From: Chloroflexota bacterium | GTDB taxonomy: Bacteria; Chloroflexota; Chloroflexia; Thermomicrobiales; UBA6265 | Direction: 5' to 3' | Length of the DNA: 20,289 nucleotides | NCBI GenBank assembly: GCA_023423795.1 | Contig: JAFAEX010000275.1 | Coordinates: 1-20,289, forward strand | Shown here: positions 6,258-13,859 of the stretch, in pieces | Numbering within the stretch: the first letter of the stretch is position 1 | Layout of the letters: every line of letters starts with the position of its first letter | The notes under the pieces: generated by a model | Database searches by the model: none | What the model was told of the DNA's origin: nothing | Seen by the model: the letters and a program-made list of their open reading frames with translations, nothing else | Position numbers and translations under genes: made by a program

Positions 6258-7418
6258 GTGGACAAGCACGTCAGCCGTCGCCGTTTCTCCATCATGGCGG
6301 TGGGCGGCCTCGCGATTTCGGTCTACGGCGCCCGCGCCGTCCCCGCCGCCGCGCAGGAGGCCACCCCGGCCGCGGCCGGCGACCCGTTGGCGGCGCTCGC
6401 CGGCCAGGTCTTCAGCACCGGCCCCGGCGGCGAGGAACCGACGGCGGCATCCGAGGTGGAGCTGACCGACGAGGAACTCCAGCAGATCAAGGACATGAAG
6501 GCCACCGCCGCCATCGTCATGCACTACGGCGGCAACGACTGGTCGGTCGCCCAGATCGCGGGCCTCCGCGACCAGTTCGGCAAGATGGGGATCGAGGTCA
6601 TCGCCGAGACGGACGCCGGCTTCGACCCGGCCACCCAGACCTCGGACATCGAGACGACGCTGGCGAAGAATCCCAGCATCATCGTCTCGATCCCGACCGA
6701 CCCGGTCGCCACCGCCCCGGCCTACCGGCAGGCCGCCGAGCAGGGCGTCAAGCTCGTGTTCATGGACAACGTGCCGCAGGGGTTCGAGGCCGGCACGGAC
6801 TACGTCTCGGTCGTCTCCGCCGACAACTACGGCAACGGCGTCGCCTCGGCCATCATCATGGGCGAGCAACTCGGCGGGCAGGGCAAGATCGGCCTCGTCT
6901 TCCACGCCGCCGACTTCTTCGTCACCCGCCAGCGCTACGACGCCTTCAAGGCGACGATGGCCGAGAACTACCCCGGCATCGAAATCGTCGAGGAGCAGGG
7001 CATCGGCGGCCCCGACTTCGCCGGCGACGCCGACAAGGCGGCCTCGGCGATGCTGACCAAGCACGCCGACCTCGACGGCATCTGGGCGGTCTGGGATGTG
7101 CCCGCCGAGGGCGTGGTCAACGCGGTCCGAACGGCAGGGCGCGAAAACGACGTGGTCGTCACCACGATCGACCTCGGCCAGAACGTCGCGATCTCGATCG
7201 CGCAGGGCGGCATCGTCAAGGGCCTCGGCGCCCAGCGGCCGTTCGACCAGGGCGTGACCGAGGCCAAGCTGGCCGGCTACGGCTTGCTCGGCAAGGAGGC
7301 CCCGGCGTACGTCGCGCTGCCGGCCCTGCCGGTGACGCAGGACAACGTGCTCGAAGCCTGGACCGAGGTCTACCACCAGGACCCGCCGCAGGCGCTCAAG
7401 GACGCGGCCGGCCAGTAA
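6258..7418 (+). CDS. Sugar ABC transporter substrate-binding protein (CUT2, Tat leader)
   Basis: A 386-residue periplasmic-binding protein of the LacI/RbsB-like (Peripla_BP_4) type. The N-terminus 'SRRRFSIMAVGGLAIS' (6-21) is a twin-arginine signal with a hydrophobic stretch and an 'AAAQ' cleavage region, followed by a low-complexity Ala/Pro linker. The mature part starts about residue 85 ('TAAIVMHYGGNDWS') and includes 'QTSDIETTLAKNPSIIVSIP', 'VKLVFMDNVPQGF' and 'DLDGIWAVWD', as in ribose/galactose-type binding proteins. The GTG start follows AAGGAG at 6 nt. It is 82 nt after the TIM-barrel gene, so probably the same transcript. A double stem-loop follows the stop. Ligand not identifiable; the context suggests a sugar or glycoside handled by the upstream enzymes. 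Confidence 0.9.
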   Translation: MDKHVSRRRFSIMAVGGLAISVYGARAVPAAAQEATPAAAGDPLAALAGQVFSTGPGGEEPTAASEVELTDEELQQIKDMKATAAIVMHYGGNDWSVAQIAGLRDQFGKMGIEVIAETDAGFDPATQTSDIETTLAKNPSIIVSIPTDPVATAPAYRQAAEQGVKLVFMDNVPQGFEAGTDYVSVVSADNYGNGVASAIIMGEQLGGQGKIGLVFHAADFFVTRQRYDAFKATMAENYPGIEIVEEQGIGGPDFAGDADKAASAMLTKHADLDGIWAVWDVPAEGVVNAVRTAGRENDVVVTTIDLGQNVAISIAQGGIVKGLGAQRPFDQGVTEAKLAGYGLLGKEAPAYVALPALPVTQDNVLEAWTEVYHQDPPQALKDAAGQ

Positions 7419-7428
7419 CCGGGCCTGC

Positions 7429-7490
7429 TCCGGGCGGACCCCGGAACGCGACGGGCGTTCGGCGCCGGCCACGGCGCGGGACGCCCGTCG
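7429..7490 (+). promoter_or_regulatory. Tandem intercistronic stem-loops after binding-protein gene
   Basis: Two hairpins lie between the binding-protein and ATPase genes. The first pairs TCCGGG (7429-7434) with CCCGGA (7440-7445) over a 5-nt loop. The second pairs CGACGGGCGT (7449-7458) with its exact complement at 7481-7490 around a GC-rich 22-nt loop. No T-run follows. Such structures after binding-protein genes usually protect the upstream message or attenuate downstream transcription; that role is inferred here. Confidence 0.6.
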
Positions 7491-7529
7491 GTTCCCAGTC
7501 CCGCACCGGGTCCGGCCGGGGGACACGGG

Positions 7530-9029
7530 ATGACCGATTTCGCCGTCCGCATGCGCGGCATCACCAAGAGTTTTTCCGGCAACCAGGTGCTGCACGGGGT
7601 GGACTTCGACCTCGCGCGAGGCGAAGTGCATGCGCTGATCGGCGGCAACGGGGCGGGCAAGTCCACCCTGATGAAGATCCTGCAGGGGGTCTACACCCCC
7701 GACGCCGGGAGCGTCGAGGTGGACGGGCGGCCGGTCGAGATCCGTTCCCCGCACGACGCCCGCGCCCTCGGCATCGGGATGATCTTCCAGGAGTTCAGCC
7801 TGATCCCGACGCTGACGGTTGCCCAGAACGTGTTCCTCGGCAACGAGCCGCGGGGCATCGGCGGCCTCATCGACGACCGGGAGGCGGTGCGGCGCGCCGA
7901 CGCCCTGTTTGCCCAGATGGAGGAATCGATCGACCCGCGGGCGCTGGTTGGCGACCTGCCCACCGGCTACTGGCAGTTGACCGAAATTGCCAAGGCGCTC
8001 GCGCAGGACGCGCGCGTGCTGATCATGGACGAGCCGACATCGACGCTGACCGCCGGCGAGACGGAATCGTTGTTCGCGCTCGTGCGCCGCTTGCAGGCGT
8101 CCGGCATCTCCATCATCTACATCTCGCACCGGATGGACGAGATCTTCGCCATTACCGACCGGATGACGGTCATGCGCGACGGCCGGATGATCCTGACCGA
8201 ACCAACGGCGAGCCTGACGATGGACCGCGTCATCGACGCCATCGTCGGGCAGTCGATGGAACAAGCCTTCGAGTGGCACGAGCGGGCCGTCGATCGGTCC
8301 GGGATGCCGATCCTCTCAGTGCGCGGGCTGTCTGCCGGCGGGCGCATCCACGACATCAGCTTCGACCTGTTTCCCGGCGAAATCCTCGGCATCGCCGGGT
8401 TGATGGGCAGCGGGCGGACCGAGCTGGCCCGCGCGATCTTCGGCATCGACGACGCCGATGCCGGCGATATCGCCATCCGGGGCAAGGCTGTCGCCGTCAG
8501 CGGCCCGGGAGAGGCAATTGCGGCCGGGATCGCGCTGGTGCCGGAGGACCGGCGGGTGGAGGGCCTCGTGCTCGACCACTCCGTGCGCGACAACCTGCTG
8601 CTGCCGCTACTGGAGCGAATCAGCCGGGGCGGCCTGGTCGATGACCGGCGCGGCGACCTCATCGCCGACCGCTACGTCGGTGGCCTGCGGATCAAGACCG
8701 CCTCGCTCGATACCACGGTGCGGCTGTTGTCCGGCGGCAACCAGCAGAAAGTCGTGCTCGGCAAGTGGTTGGCGACCGAACCCGACATCCTGATCATGGA
8801 CGAACCGACCGCCGGGGTCGACATCCGCGCCAAGACGGAGATCCTCGGCGTCATCCGCGAACTCGCGGACACCGGTAAGGGCGTCATCGTCATTTCCTCG
8901 GAGCCGGCCGAATTGCTCGCGGTCAGCGATCGCCTGCTGGTGCTCCGGGACGGCCGCCTGGCACGGCAGATCGACCGCCGCGAAATCACCACCGAGGAGG
9001 ACCTGCACCGTGCAGTCCAGGGCGCTTGA
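7530..9029 (+). CDS. Sugar ABC transporter ATP-binding protein, double NBD (RbsA/MglA-like)
   Basis: A 499-residue protein with two fused nucleotide-binding domains, the usual size and form of CUT2 importer ATPases. Domain 1: Walker A 'GGNGAGKST' (38-46), Q-loop 'FQEFSL', Walker B 'VLIMDEPTSTL'. Domain 2: degenerate Walker A 'GLMGSGRTEL' and an intact signature 'LSGGNQQK' (400-407) with 'ILIMDEPTAGVD'. Lack of a proper second Walker A is normal in this family. The domain 1 signature, normally close to LSxGQQQ, is 'LPTGYWQ' (143-149), more degenerate than usual. It acts on the cytoplasmic face with the permease encoded next. Start ATG 7530 follows GGGGGA; the gene's end overlaps the permease start by 20 nt. 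Confidence 0.94.
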   Translation: MTDFAVRMRGITKSFSGNQVLHGVDFDLARGEVHALIGGNGAGKSTLMKILQGVYTPDAGSVEVDGRPVEIRSPHDARALGIGMIFQEFSLIPTLTVAQNVFLGNEPRGIGGLIDDREAVRRADALFAQMEESIDPRALVGDLPTGYWQLTEIAKALAQDARVLIMDEPTSTLTAGETESLFALVRRLQASGISIIYISHRMDEIFAITDRMTVMRDGRMILTEPTASLTMDRVIDAIVGQSMEQAFEWHERAVDRSGMPILSVRGLSAGGRIHDISFDLFPGEILGIAGLMGSGRTELARAIFGIDDADAGDIAIRGKAVAVSGPGEAIAAGIALVPEDRRVEGLVLDHSVRDNLLLPLLERISRGGLVDDRRGDLIADRYVGGLRIKTASLDTTVRLLSGGNQQKVVLGKWLATEPDILIMDEPTAGVDIRAKTEILGVIRELADTGKGVIVISSEPAELLAVSDRLLVLRDGRLARQIDRREITTEEDLHRAVQGA

Positions 9030-9963
9030 TCGGAAGACCGGGTTCCGCGTCGATTGGCACCAGTACCTGGTCTACCTGGCCTTCGTCGCGGTGTTTCTCT
9101 TTTTCGCCGTGGTCCTGCGCGACAGCGGGTTCACCAGCGCCAACAACCTGCTCAACATCGTCCGCCAGACCGCCATCGTCGCCACGATGGCGGTGGCGAT
9201 GACGTTCGTGATCGCGGCCGGTCAGATCGACCTTTCGGTCGGTGCGGTGGCCGGGCTCGCCTCGGTCACCGCGGCGCTTACCATCCAGAACTTCGGGCCA
9301 CTTGCCGGAGTCGTCGTCGGGTTGCTGACCGGACTGGTCGTCGGCGCGGCCAACGGGTTGTTGGTTACGCGCCTCACCATCCCGTCGTTTCTCGTGACGT
9401 TGGGCATGATGGGCGTCGCCCGCGGCACCGCGATGTGGATGACGGACACCGCCCCGGTGCCGATCCTGAGCATGCCGTTCAACAACGTGTTCGGGTCCGG
9501 CAACCTCGGGCCGATCCCCTCGTTGCTGATCTGGATCGTGCTGGTCGCCGGCATCGGCGCCGTCGTGCTGCGCAAGGCGCCCTACGGGCGGCAGGTGCTG
9601 GCGACCGGCGGCAACGAGCGGGCGGCCCGGTTCAGCGGCATCAACACCGGGCGGATCGGGTTCACGGTGCTGGCCGTGTCGGGGGTCGTCGCCGCGCTGG
9701 CGGGAATGCTGTACGCGGGACGGCTGCAATCGGGCCGCTTCCAGTGGGGCGAGGGCGACGAGCTTTCGGTGATCGCCGCGGTGGTGCTGGGCGGAACCAG
9801 TCTCTTCGGCGGCTCCGGCTCGGTGATTGGGTCCGTGCTGGGCGCATTGTTGATCGGGGTGGTCAACAACGGGCTGATCCTGATGGGTCTGGAAACCAGC
9901 CAGCAGGTCATCATTCGGGGGGCGATCATCGTCGTTGCGGTGGCGCTGGCCCGCCGGCGGTAG
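9010..9963 (+). CDS. Sugar ABC transporter permease (RbsC/MglC-like)
   Basis: A 317-residue, strongly hydrophobic protein of the BPD_transp_2 (CUT2) permease family. Motifs: 'MTFVIAAGQIDLSVGAVAGL' after the second segment, 'TIPSFLVTLGMMGVARG' in the middle, and 'GGTSLFGGSGSVIGSVLGALLIGVVNNG' near the end (quoted in parts), all typical of RbsC-like permeases; about eight to ten membrane segments are visible. GTG 9010 is preceded by GAGGAGG at 9 nt, inside the ATPase gene, so expression is coupled. It completes the importer: binding protein, double ATPase, one permease gene (acting as a homodimer in the family). A bulged hairpin at 10039-10066 follows. Confidence 0.93.
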   Translation: MQSRALDRKTGFRVDWHQYLVYLAFVAVFLFFAVVLRDSGFTSANNLLNIVRQTAIVATMAVAMTFVIAAGQIDLSVGAVAGLASVTAALTIQNFGPLAGVVVGLLTGLVVGAANGLLVTRLTIPSFLVTLGMMGVARGTAMWMTDTAPVPILSMPFNNVFGSGNLGPIPSLLIWIVLVAGIGAVVLRKAPYGRQVLATGGNERAARFSGINTGRIGFTVLAVSGVVAALAGMLYAGRLQSGRFQWGEGDELSVIAAVVLGGTSLFGGSGSVIGSVLGALLIGVVNNGLILMGLETSQQVIIRGAIIVVAVALARRR

Positions 9964-10038
9964 GGCAATCGCTCACGGGCCAATCGGTCCGCCCCATCGA
10001 ACCCGCGAAAGCAGGGTGTTGGCGACAGGCGCAGCGCC

Positions 10039-10066
10039 GGGCTGGCGCGTTGCGTGCGCGCAGCCC
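10039..10066 (+). terminator. Possible hairpin downstream of the CUT2 operon
   Basis: GGGCTGGCGCG pairs with CGCGCAGCCC with one bulged G and a 7-nt loop. It lies about 75 nt after the permease stop and about 80 nt before acetate kinase, in a 180-nt gap without another recognisable signal. No T-run follows, so function is uncertain. Confidence 0.35.
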
Positions 10067-10143
10067 GAGGACCTCCCTCCTCCCGGCTCCTGCGTTCGCT
10101 GCATTACCGGCGGAAAGAACCGGTTCAGGCTGGGGGCGAACGC

Positions 10144-11337
10144 GTGCGCATCCTGACGATCAACACCGGCTCGTCCAGCCTCAAGGCGGCCCTCTACGAA
10201 CGCCACGCCGAGCGGCTGGCCCTCGTCGTCGCCGCCACCGTCGAGCGGATCGGGCTGCCGGATGCGCACCTCCGCGCAACCGATCCATCCGGCCGCACGC
10301 TCGCCGACGAACGGCGCGCATTGCCGGACCACCCGGCGGCTGCCGGCTGGGTACTTGAATGGCTGAACAGCGCTGGTTTCGGGAATGCGCCGGACGCCGT
10401 CGGGCACCGCGTCGTCCATGGCGGGTGCGACCTCGCGGACCCGGTCGTCGTCACGGCCGGGGTCCTCGAACGGTTGCGCGCCCTCGTGCCGCTGGCGCCG
10501 TCGCACCAGCCGCAGGCCATCGCCGCGATCGAAACGTGCGCCGCCGCGTTCCCCGGCGTGCCGCAGATCGCCTGCTTCGACACGGCGTTCCACCGCACGC
10601 TGCCGGCGACCGCGCGCGTCTTTGCCCTGCCGCGCGACCTCGAGGAGGCCGGCGTCGTCCGCTACGGGTTTCATGGCCTTTCCTGCGAATCCATCGTCGC
10701 TCAGCTTCGGCAGGAAGGCCCGCTGCCGCCCCGGCTGGTCATCGCCCACCTCGGCAACGGGGCGAGCATGACGGCGGTGCGCGACGGCGCGAGCATCGAA
10801 ACGACGATGGGCTTCACCCCCGCCGGCGGCATCGTGATGGGCAGCCGCCCCGGCGACCTCGACCCCGGCGTCATCGTCTGGCTGCTGCGCGAACGCGGGC
10901 TGGACGCCGACGCGCTGGAGGACGTGCTCACCCGGCGCTCCGGGCTGCGCGGCCTGTCCGGCACCAGCGGCGACATGCGCGACCTGCTGGCGCGCGAAGC
11001 CGACGATCCGCGCGCGGCCCAGGCCATCGCCGTGTTCTGCCACCGCGCCCGCCTGACGATCGGCTCGCTGGCTGCCGCGCTGGGCGGGTTGGATGCGCTG
11101 GTCTTCACCGGCGGCATCGGCGAACACGCCGCGCCCGTTCGCGAGCGCACCTGCGCCGGGCTGGATTTCCTCGGCGTCACGCTTGATCCACGGCGAAACG
11201 CGGCCGGCGAAACGGTGGTCTCGGACGACGGCAGGCCCGTTGTGGTTCGGGTCATGCGAACGGATGAGGACCGGGAGATCGCGCGGCACGCCGCACGCCT
11301 GATCCGCAACCAGGAGGGGGCCGATGTTCCGCTTTGA
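10144..11337 (+). CDS. ackA: Acetate kinase
   Basis: A 397-residue acetate kinase, normal family length. Conserved elements: 'ILTINTGSSSLK' at the N-terminus with N7, 'GHRVVHGG' with the substrate arginine, 'FDTAFHRTLP' with the catalytic aspartate, 'YGFHGLS', the nucleotide-binding 'HLGNGASM', 'TTMGFTPAGGIVMGSRPGDL', and 'VFTGGIGEHA'. It converts acetyl phosphate and ADP to acetate and ATP in the cytoplasm. GTG 10144 was chosen because the family's N-terminal strand begins right there; the frame is open from 10054, but that part has no homologous look. The ribosome site GGGGGCG is moderate. It overlaps the phosphoketolase gene by 14 nt; the pair would turn sugar phosphate into acetyl phosphate and then ATP. 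Confidence 0.95.
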   Translation: MRILTINTGSSSLKAALYERHAERLALVVAATVERIGLPDAHLRATDPSGRTLADERRALPDHPAAAGWVLEWLNSAGFGNAPDAVGHRVVHGGCDLADPVVVTAGVLERLRALVPLAPSHQPQAIAAIETCAAAFPGVPQIACFDTAFHRTLPATARVFALPRDLEEAGVVRYGFHGLSCESIVAQLRQEGPLPPRLVIAHLGNGASMTAVRDGASIETTMGFTPAGGIVMGSRPGDLDPGVIVWLLRERGLDADALEDVLTRRSGLRGLSGTSGDMRDLLAREADDPRAAQAIAVFCHRARLTIGSLAAALGGLDALVFTGGIGEHAAPVRERTCAGLDFLGVTLDPRRNAAGETVVSDDGRPVVVRVMRTDEDREIARHAARLIRNQEGADVPL

Positions 11338-13783
11338 CGCCGACCTGTCCACCGCCGTCCGCGACGACGGGCATTCCCCGTCGCGATCGAACGGCGCGGT
11401 CGCTACCGCCCCCGCCACGGTCGATGGGCCGCTGTCCGGCGAGCAACTGGACCTGATCGACCGCTACTGGAAGGCGGCCAACTACCTGACCGTCGGCCAG
11501 ATCTATTTGCAGGCCAACCCGCTGCTGCGCGAACGGCTCAAACCGGAGCACCTCAAGCCGCGGCTGCTCGGCCACTGGGGAACGTCGCCCGGGCTGAACC
11601 TCGTCTACGCCCACCTCAACCGCCTGATCAGCGAGCGCGACGTCAACGCCATCTACCTCGCCGGTCCCGGCCACGGCGGCCCGGCCATCGTCGCCAACGC
11701 CTGGCTGGAAGGCACGTGGCCGGAGGTCTACCCGGCGGTTACGCAGGACCTCGAAGGGCTGCGCCTGCTCTGCCGGCAGTTCTCCACCCCCGGCGGCATC
11801 CCTTCCCACGTCAGCGTGACCACGCCCGGCTCGATCCACGAGGGCGGCGAACTCGGCTACGTGCTTTCCCACGCCTTCGGCGCGGCATTCGACAACCCCG
11901 ACCTGCTCGTGGTCGCCGTGGTCGGCGACGGCGAGGCCGAAACCGGGCCGCTCGAAGGCGCGTGGAAATCGACCCACTTCCTCAACCCCGCCCGCGACGG
12001 CGCCGTGCTGCCGGTGCTGCACCTCAACGGCTACAAGATCGCCAACCCGACCGTGCTCGCCCGCTCCTCTAACGACGAGGTCGGCGCGCTGCTCTACGGT
12101 CATGGCTACGAGGCTCGCTTCGTCGAGGGCGACGACCCCGCCGCCGTCCACCAGGCGTTCGCCGCCGCGCTGGACTGGAGCCACGACCGCATCAGCGCCA
12201 TCCAGATGGACGCCCGCGCCAACGGCGTGACCGACCGGCCGCGCTGGCCCGCCGTCGTGCTGCGGACGCCGAAGGGCTGGACCGGCCCGGCAACCGTCAA
12301 CGGCGTTCCCGTCGAGGGCACGTTCCGCGCCCACCAGGTGCCGCTGCCGAAGGCCCGCACCGATGCCGGCCAACTCGCCGACCTCGAAGCGTGGATGCGT
12401 TCCTACGACCCGGACCGGCAGTTCGACGAATCCGGCCGCCTCGTGCCCGAACTGGCCGCCCTCGCGCCGGACGGCGACCGCCGGATGAGCGCCAATCCCC
12501 ACGCCAATGGCGGGCTGGTCACCCGCGACCTCGACCTGCCCGACATGCGCGGCTACGCCGTGCCGGTCGAGCAGCCCGGAACCAGCCACGTCGAGAACAC
12601 CCGCCCGCTCGGGACGTTCCTGCGCGACGTCTTCGTCCGCAATGCCGAGAACGCGAACTTCCGCATCACCTGCCCGGACGAACTCGCGTCGAACCGGCTC
12701 GGCGACGTGCTGGAGGTGGAGAACCGCTGCTTCGTCGGCCCGATCGTGGATATCGACGACCACATCTCCCCCGACGGCCGGGTGATGGAAGTCCTCTCCG
12801 AACACCTCTGCGAAGGCTGGCTGGAGGGCTACACCCTCACCGGCCGCCACGGCCTGTACGTCACCTACGAGGCGTTCGCGATGGTCTCCGCCTCGATGAC
12901 CGTCCAGCACACCAAGTGGCTGCAGGAGGCGATCGACCTGCCATGGCGCGCGCCCGTGCCCTCGCTGAACGTGCTGCTCTCTTCGACGTGCTGGCGCAAC
13001 GACCACAACGGATTCAGCCACCAGGGGCCGGGGCTGATCGACGTCATGCTCTCCAAGCGCGGCATGACTTCACGCATCTACCTGCCGCCGGACGCCAACT
13101 GCCTGCTGTCGGTGGCGGACCACTGCTTGCGTTCGCGCAACTACGTCAACCTGATCGTGGCCGACAAGCAGCCCCACCTGCAGTACCTGCCGATGGACGC
13201 CGCGATGGAGCACTGCGCCCTCGGCGCATCCGCCTGGGAGTGGGCCGGCAACGACCAGGGGGTAGAACCCGACGTGGTGATGGCCTGCGCCGGCGACGTA
13301 CCGACGATGGAGACGCTGGCCGCCGTGGCGTGGCTGCGTGCGCACGCGCCGGAACTGAAGGTCCGCGTGGTCAACGTGGTGGACCTGATGACCCTCTTCC
13401 CGCCGGAGCACCACCCGCACGGCATGAACGAAACCCGCTTCGTCGAGTTGTTCACCGCCGACAAGCCGGTCATCTTCGCCTTCCACGGCTATCAGCGCGC
13501 GATCCACGAGATCATCCACGGCCGGGTCGGGGAGCAGAGGTTCCACGTCCGCGGCTTCAACGAGCAGGGCTCAACCACCACGCCGTTCGACATGGTGGTC
13601 CTCAACGGGATGAGTCGCTTCCAACTCGCCGCCGACGCCCTGCGCCGCGCGTCCCGCCTGCGTCCTCAGGCCGGCGCGCTCACCGCCGAACTGGAGCACC
13701 TGACCGCGCTGGCGGTGGCCTACACCCGCGACCACCTCGAGGACGCGCCGCACATCCGCGACTGGCGCTGGCCGGAGGCGTAG
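11324..13783 (+). CDS. xfp: Xylulose-5-phosphate/fructose-6-phosphate phosphoketolase
   Basis: An 819-residue thiamine-diphosphate enzyme of the phosphoketolase family, near the usual 790-830 residues. Seen: N-terminal 'LLGHWGTSPGLNLVYAHLNR' (81-100), 'GPGHGGPA' (114-121), 'TPGSIHEGGELGY' (167-179), and the ThDP/Mg motif 'GDGEAETGPLEGAW' (201-214) with N235 in 'LHLNGY'; later 'CWRNDHNGFSHQGPG' and 'FNEQGSTTTPFDM' are family hallmarks. It splits xylulose-5-P (or fructose-6-P) with phosphate into acetyl-P and glyceraldehyde-3-P (or erythrose-4-P). ATG 11324 follows AGGAGG and lies inside the ackA end, so the two are coupled. The first 35 residues are variable. Which sugar phosphate is preferred cannot be told from sequence. 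Confidence 0.96.
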   Translation: MFRFDADLSTAVRDDGHSPSRSNGAVATAPATVDGPLSGEQLDLIDRYWKAANYLTVGQIYLQANPLLRERLKPEHLKPRLLGHWGTSPGLNLVYAHLNRLISERDVNAIYLAGPGHGGPAIVANAWLEGTWPEVYPAVTQDLEGLRLLCRQFSTPGGIPSHVSVTTPGSIHEGGELGYVLSHAFGAAFDNPDLLVVAVVGDGEAETGPLEGAWKSTHFLNPARDGAVLPVLHLNGYKIANPTVLARSSNDEVGALLYGHGYEARFVEGDDPAAVHQAFAAALDWSHDRISAIQMDARANGVTDRPRWPAVVLRTPKGWTGPATVNGVPVEGTFRAHQVPLPKARTDAGQLADLEAWMRSYDPDRQFDESGRLVPELAALAPDGDRRMSANPHANGGLVTRDLDLPDMRGYAVPVEQPGTSHVENTRPLGTFLRDVFVRNAENANFRITCPDELASNRLGDVLEVENRCFVGPIVDIDDHISPDGRVMEVLSEHLCEGWLEGYTLTGRHGLYVTYEAFAMVSASMTVQHTKWLQEAIDLPWRAPVPSLNVLLSSTCWRNDHNGFSHQGPGLIDVMLSKRGMTSRIYLPPDANCLLSVADHCLRSRNYVNLIVADKQPHLQYLPMDAAMEHCALGASAWEWAGNDQGVEPDVVMACAGDVPTMETLAAVAWLRAHAPELKVRVVNVVDLMTLFPPEHHPHGMNETRFVELFTADKPVIFAFHGYQRAIHEIIHGRVGEQRFHVRGFNEQGSTTTPFDMVVLNGMSRFQLAADALRRASRLRPQAGALTAELEHLTALAVAYTRDHLEDAPHIRDWRWPEA

Positions 13784-13815
13784 CGAGGAGTCGAGGAGTC
13801 GAGGAGTCGAGGAGT
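13784..13815. repeat. Four perfect copies of an 8-bp tandem repeat
   Basis: CGAGGAGT is repeated four times without change, starting at the base after the phosphoketolase stop codon. It is followed by CTCGAA and a C-rich stretch with CTCCTC near 13846. There is no AATGGTAGG core here, so it is a separate, possibly one-armed relative of the heptamer elements. It lies between convergent genes (stop codons at 13783 and 13860). Confidence 0.8.
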
Positions 13816-13859
13816 CTCGAACGGCAAGCAGCAGCACCACGCATCTCCTCCTGCCGCCC

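Noticed and set aside
6216..8279. 687-residue antisense open frame over the CUT2 genes
   Set aside because: It is the low-complexity shadow of a GC-rich coding strand, with no recognisable domain; the + strand genes here are unambiguous. The same holds for long antisense frames at 3576-5186 and 11252-13021.
10021..10034. A single GGCGACA heptamer followed by GGCGCAG
   Set aside because: Only one exact unit and no AATGGTAGG core; most likely chance in GC-rich DNA, at best a decayed copy.
9964..10143. Riboswitch or small RNA in the gap before ackA
   Set aside because: Only one bulged hairpin is visible; no conserved riboswitch core was recognised.
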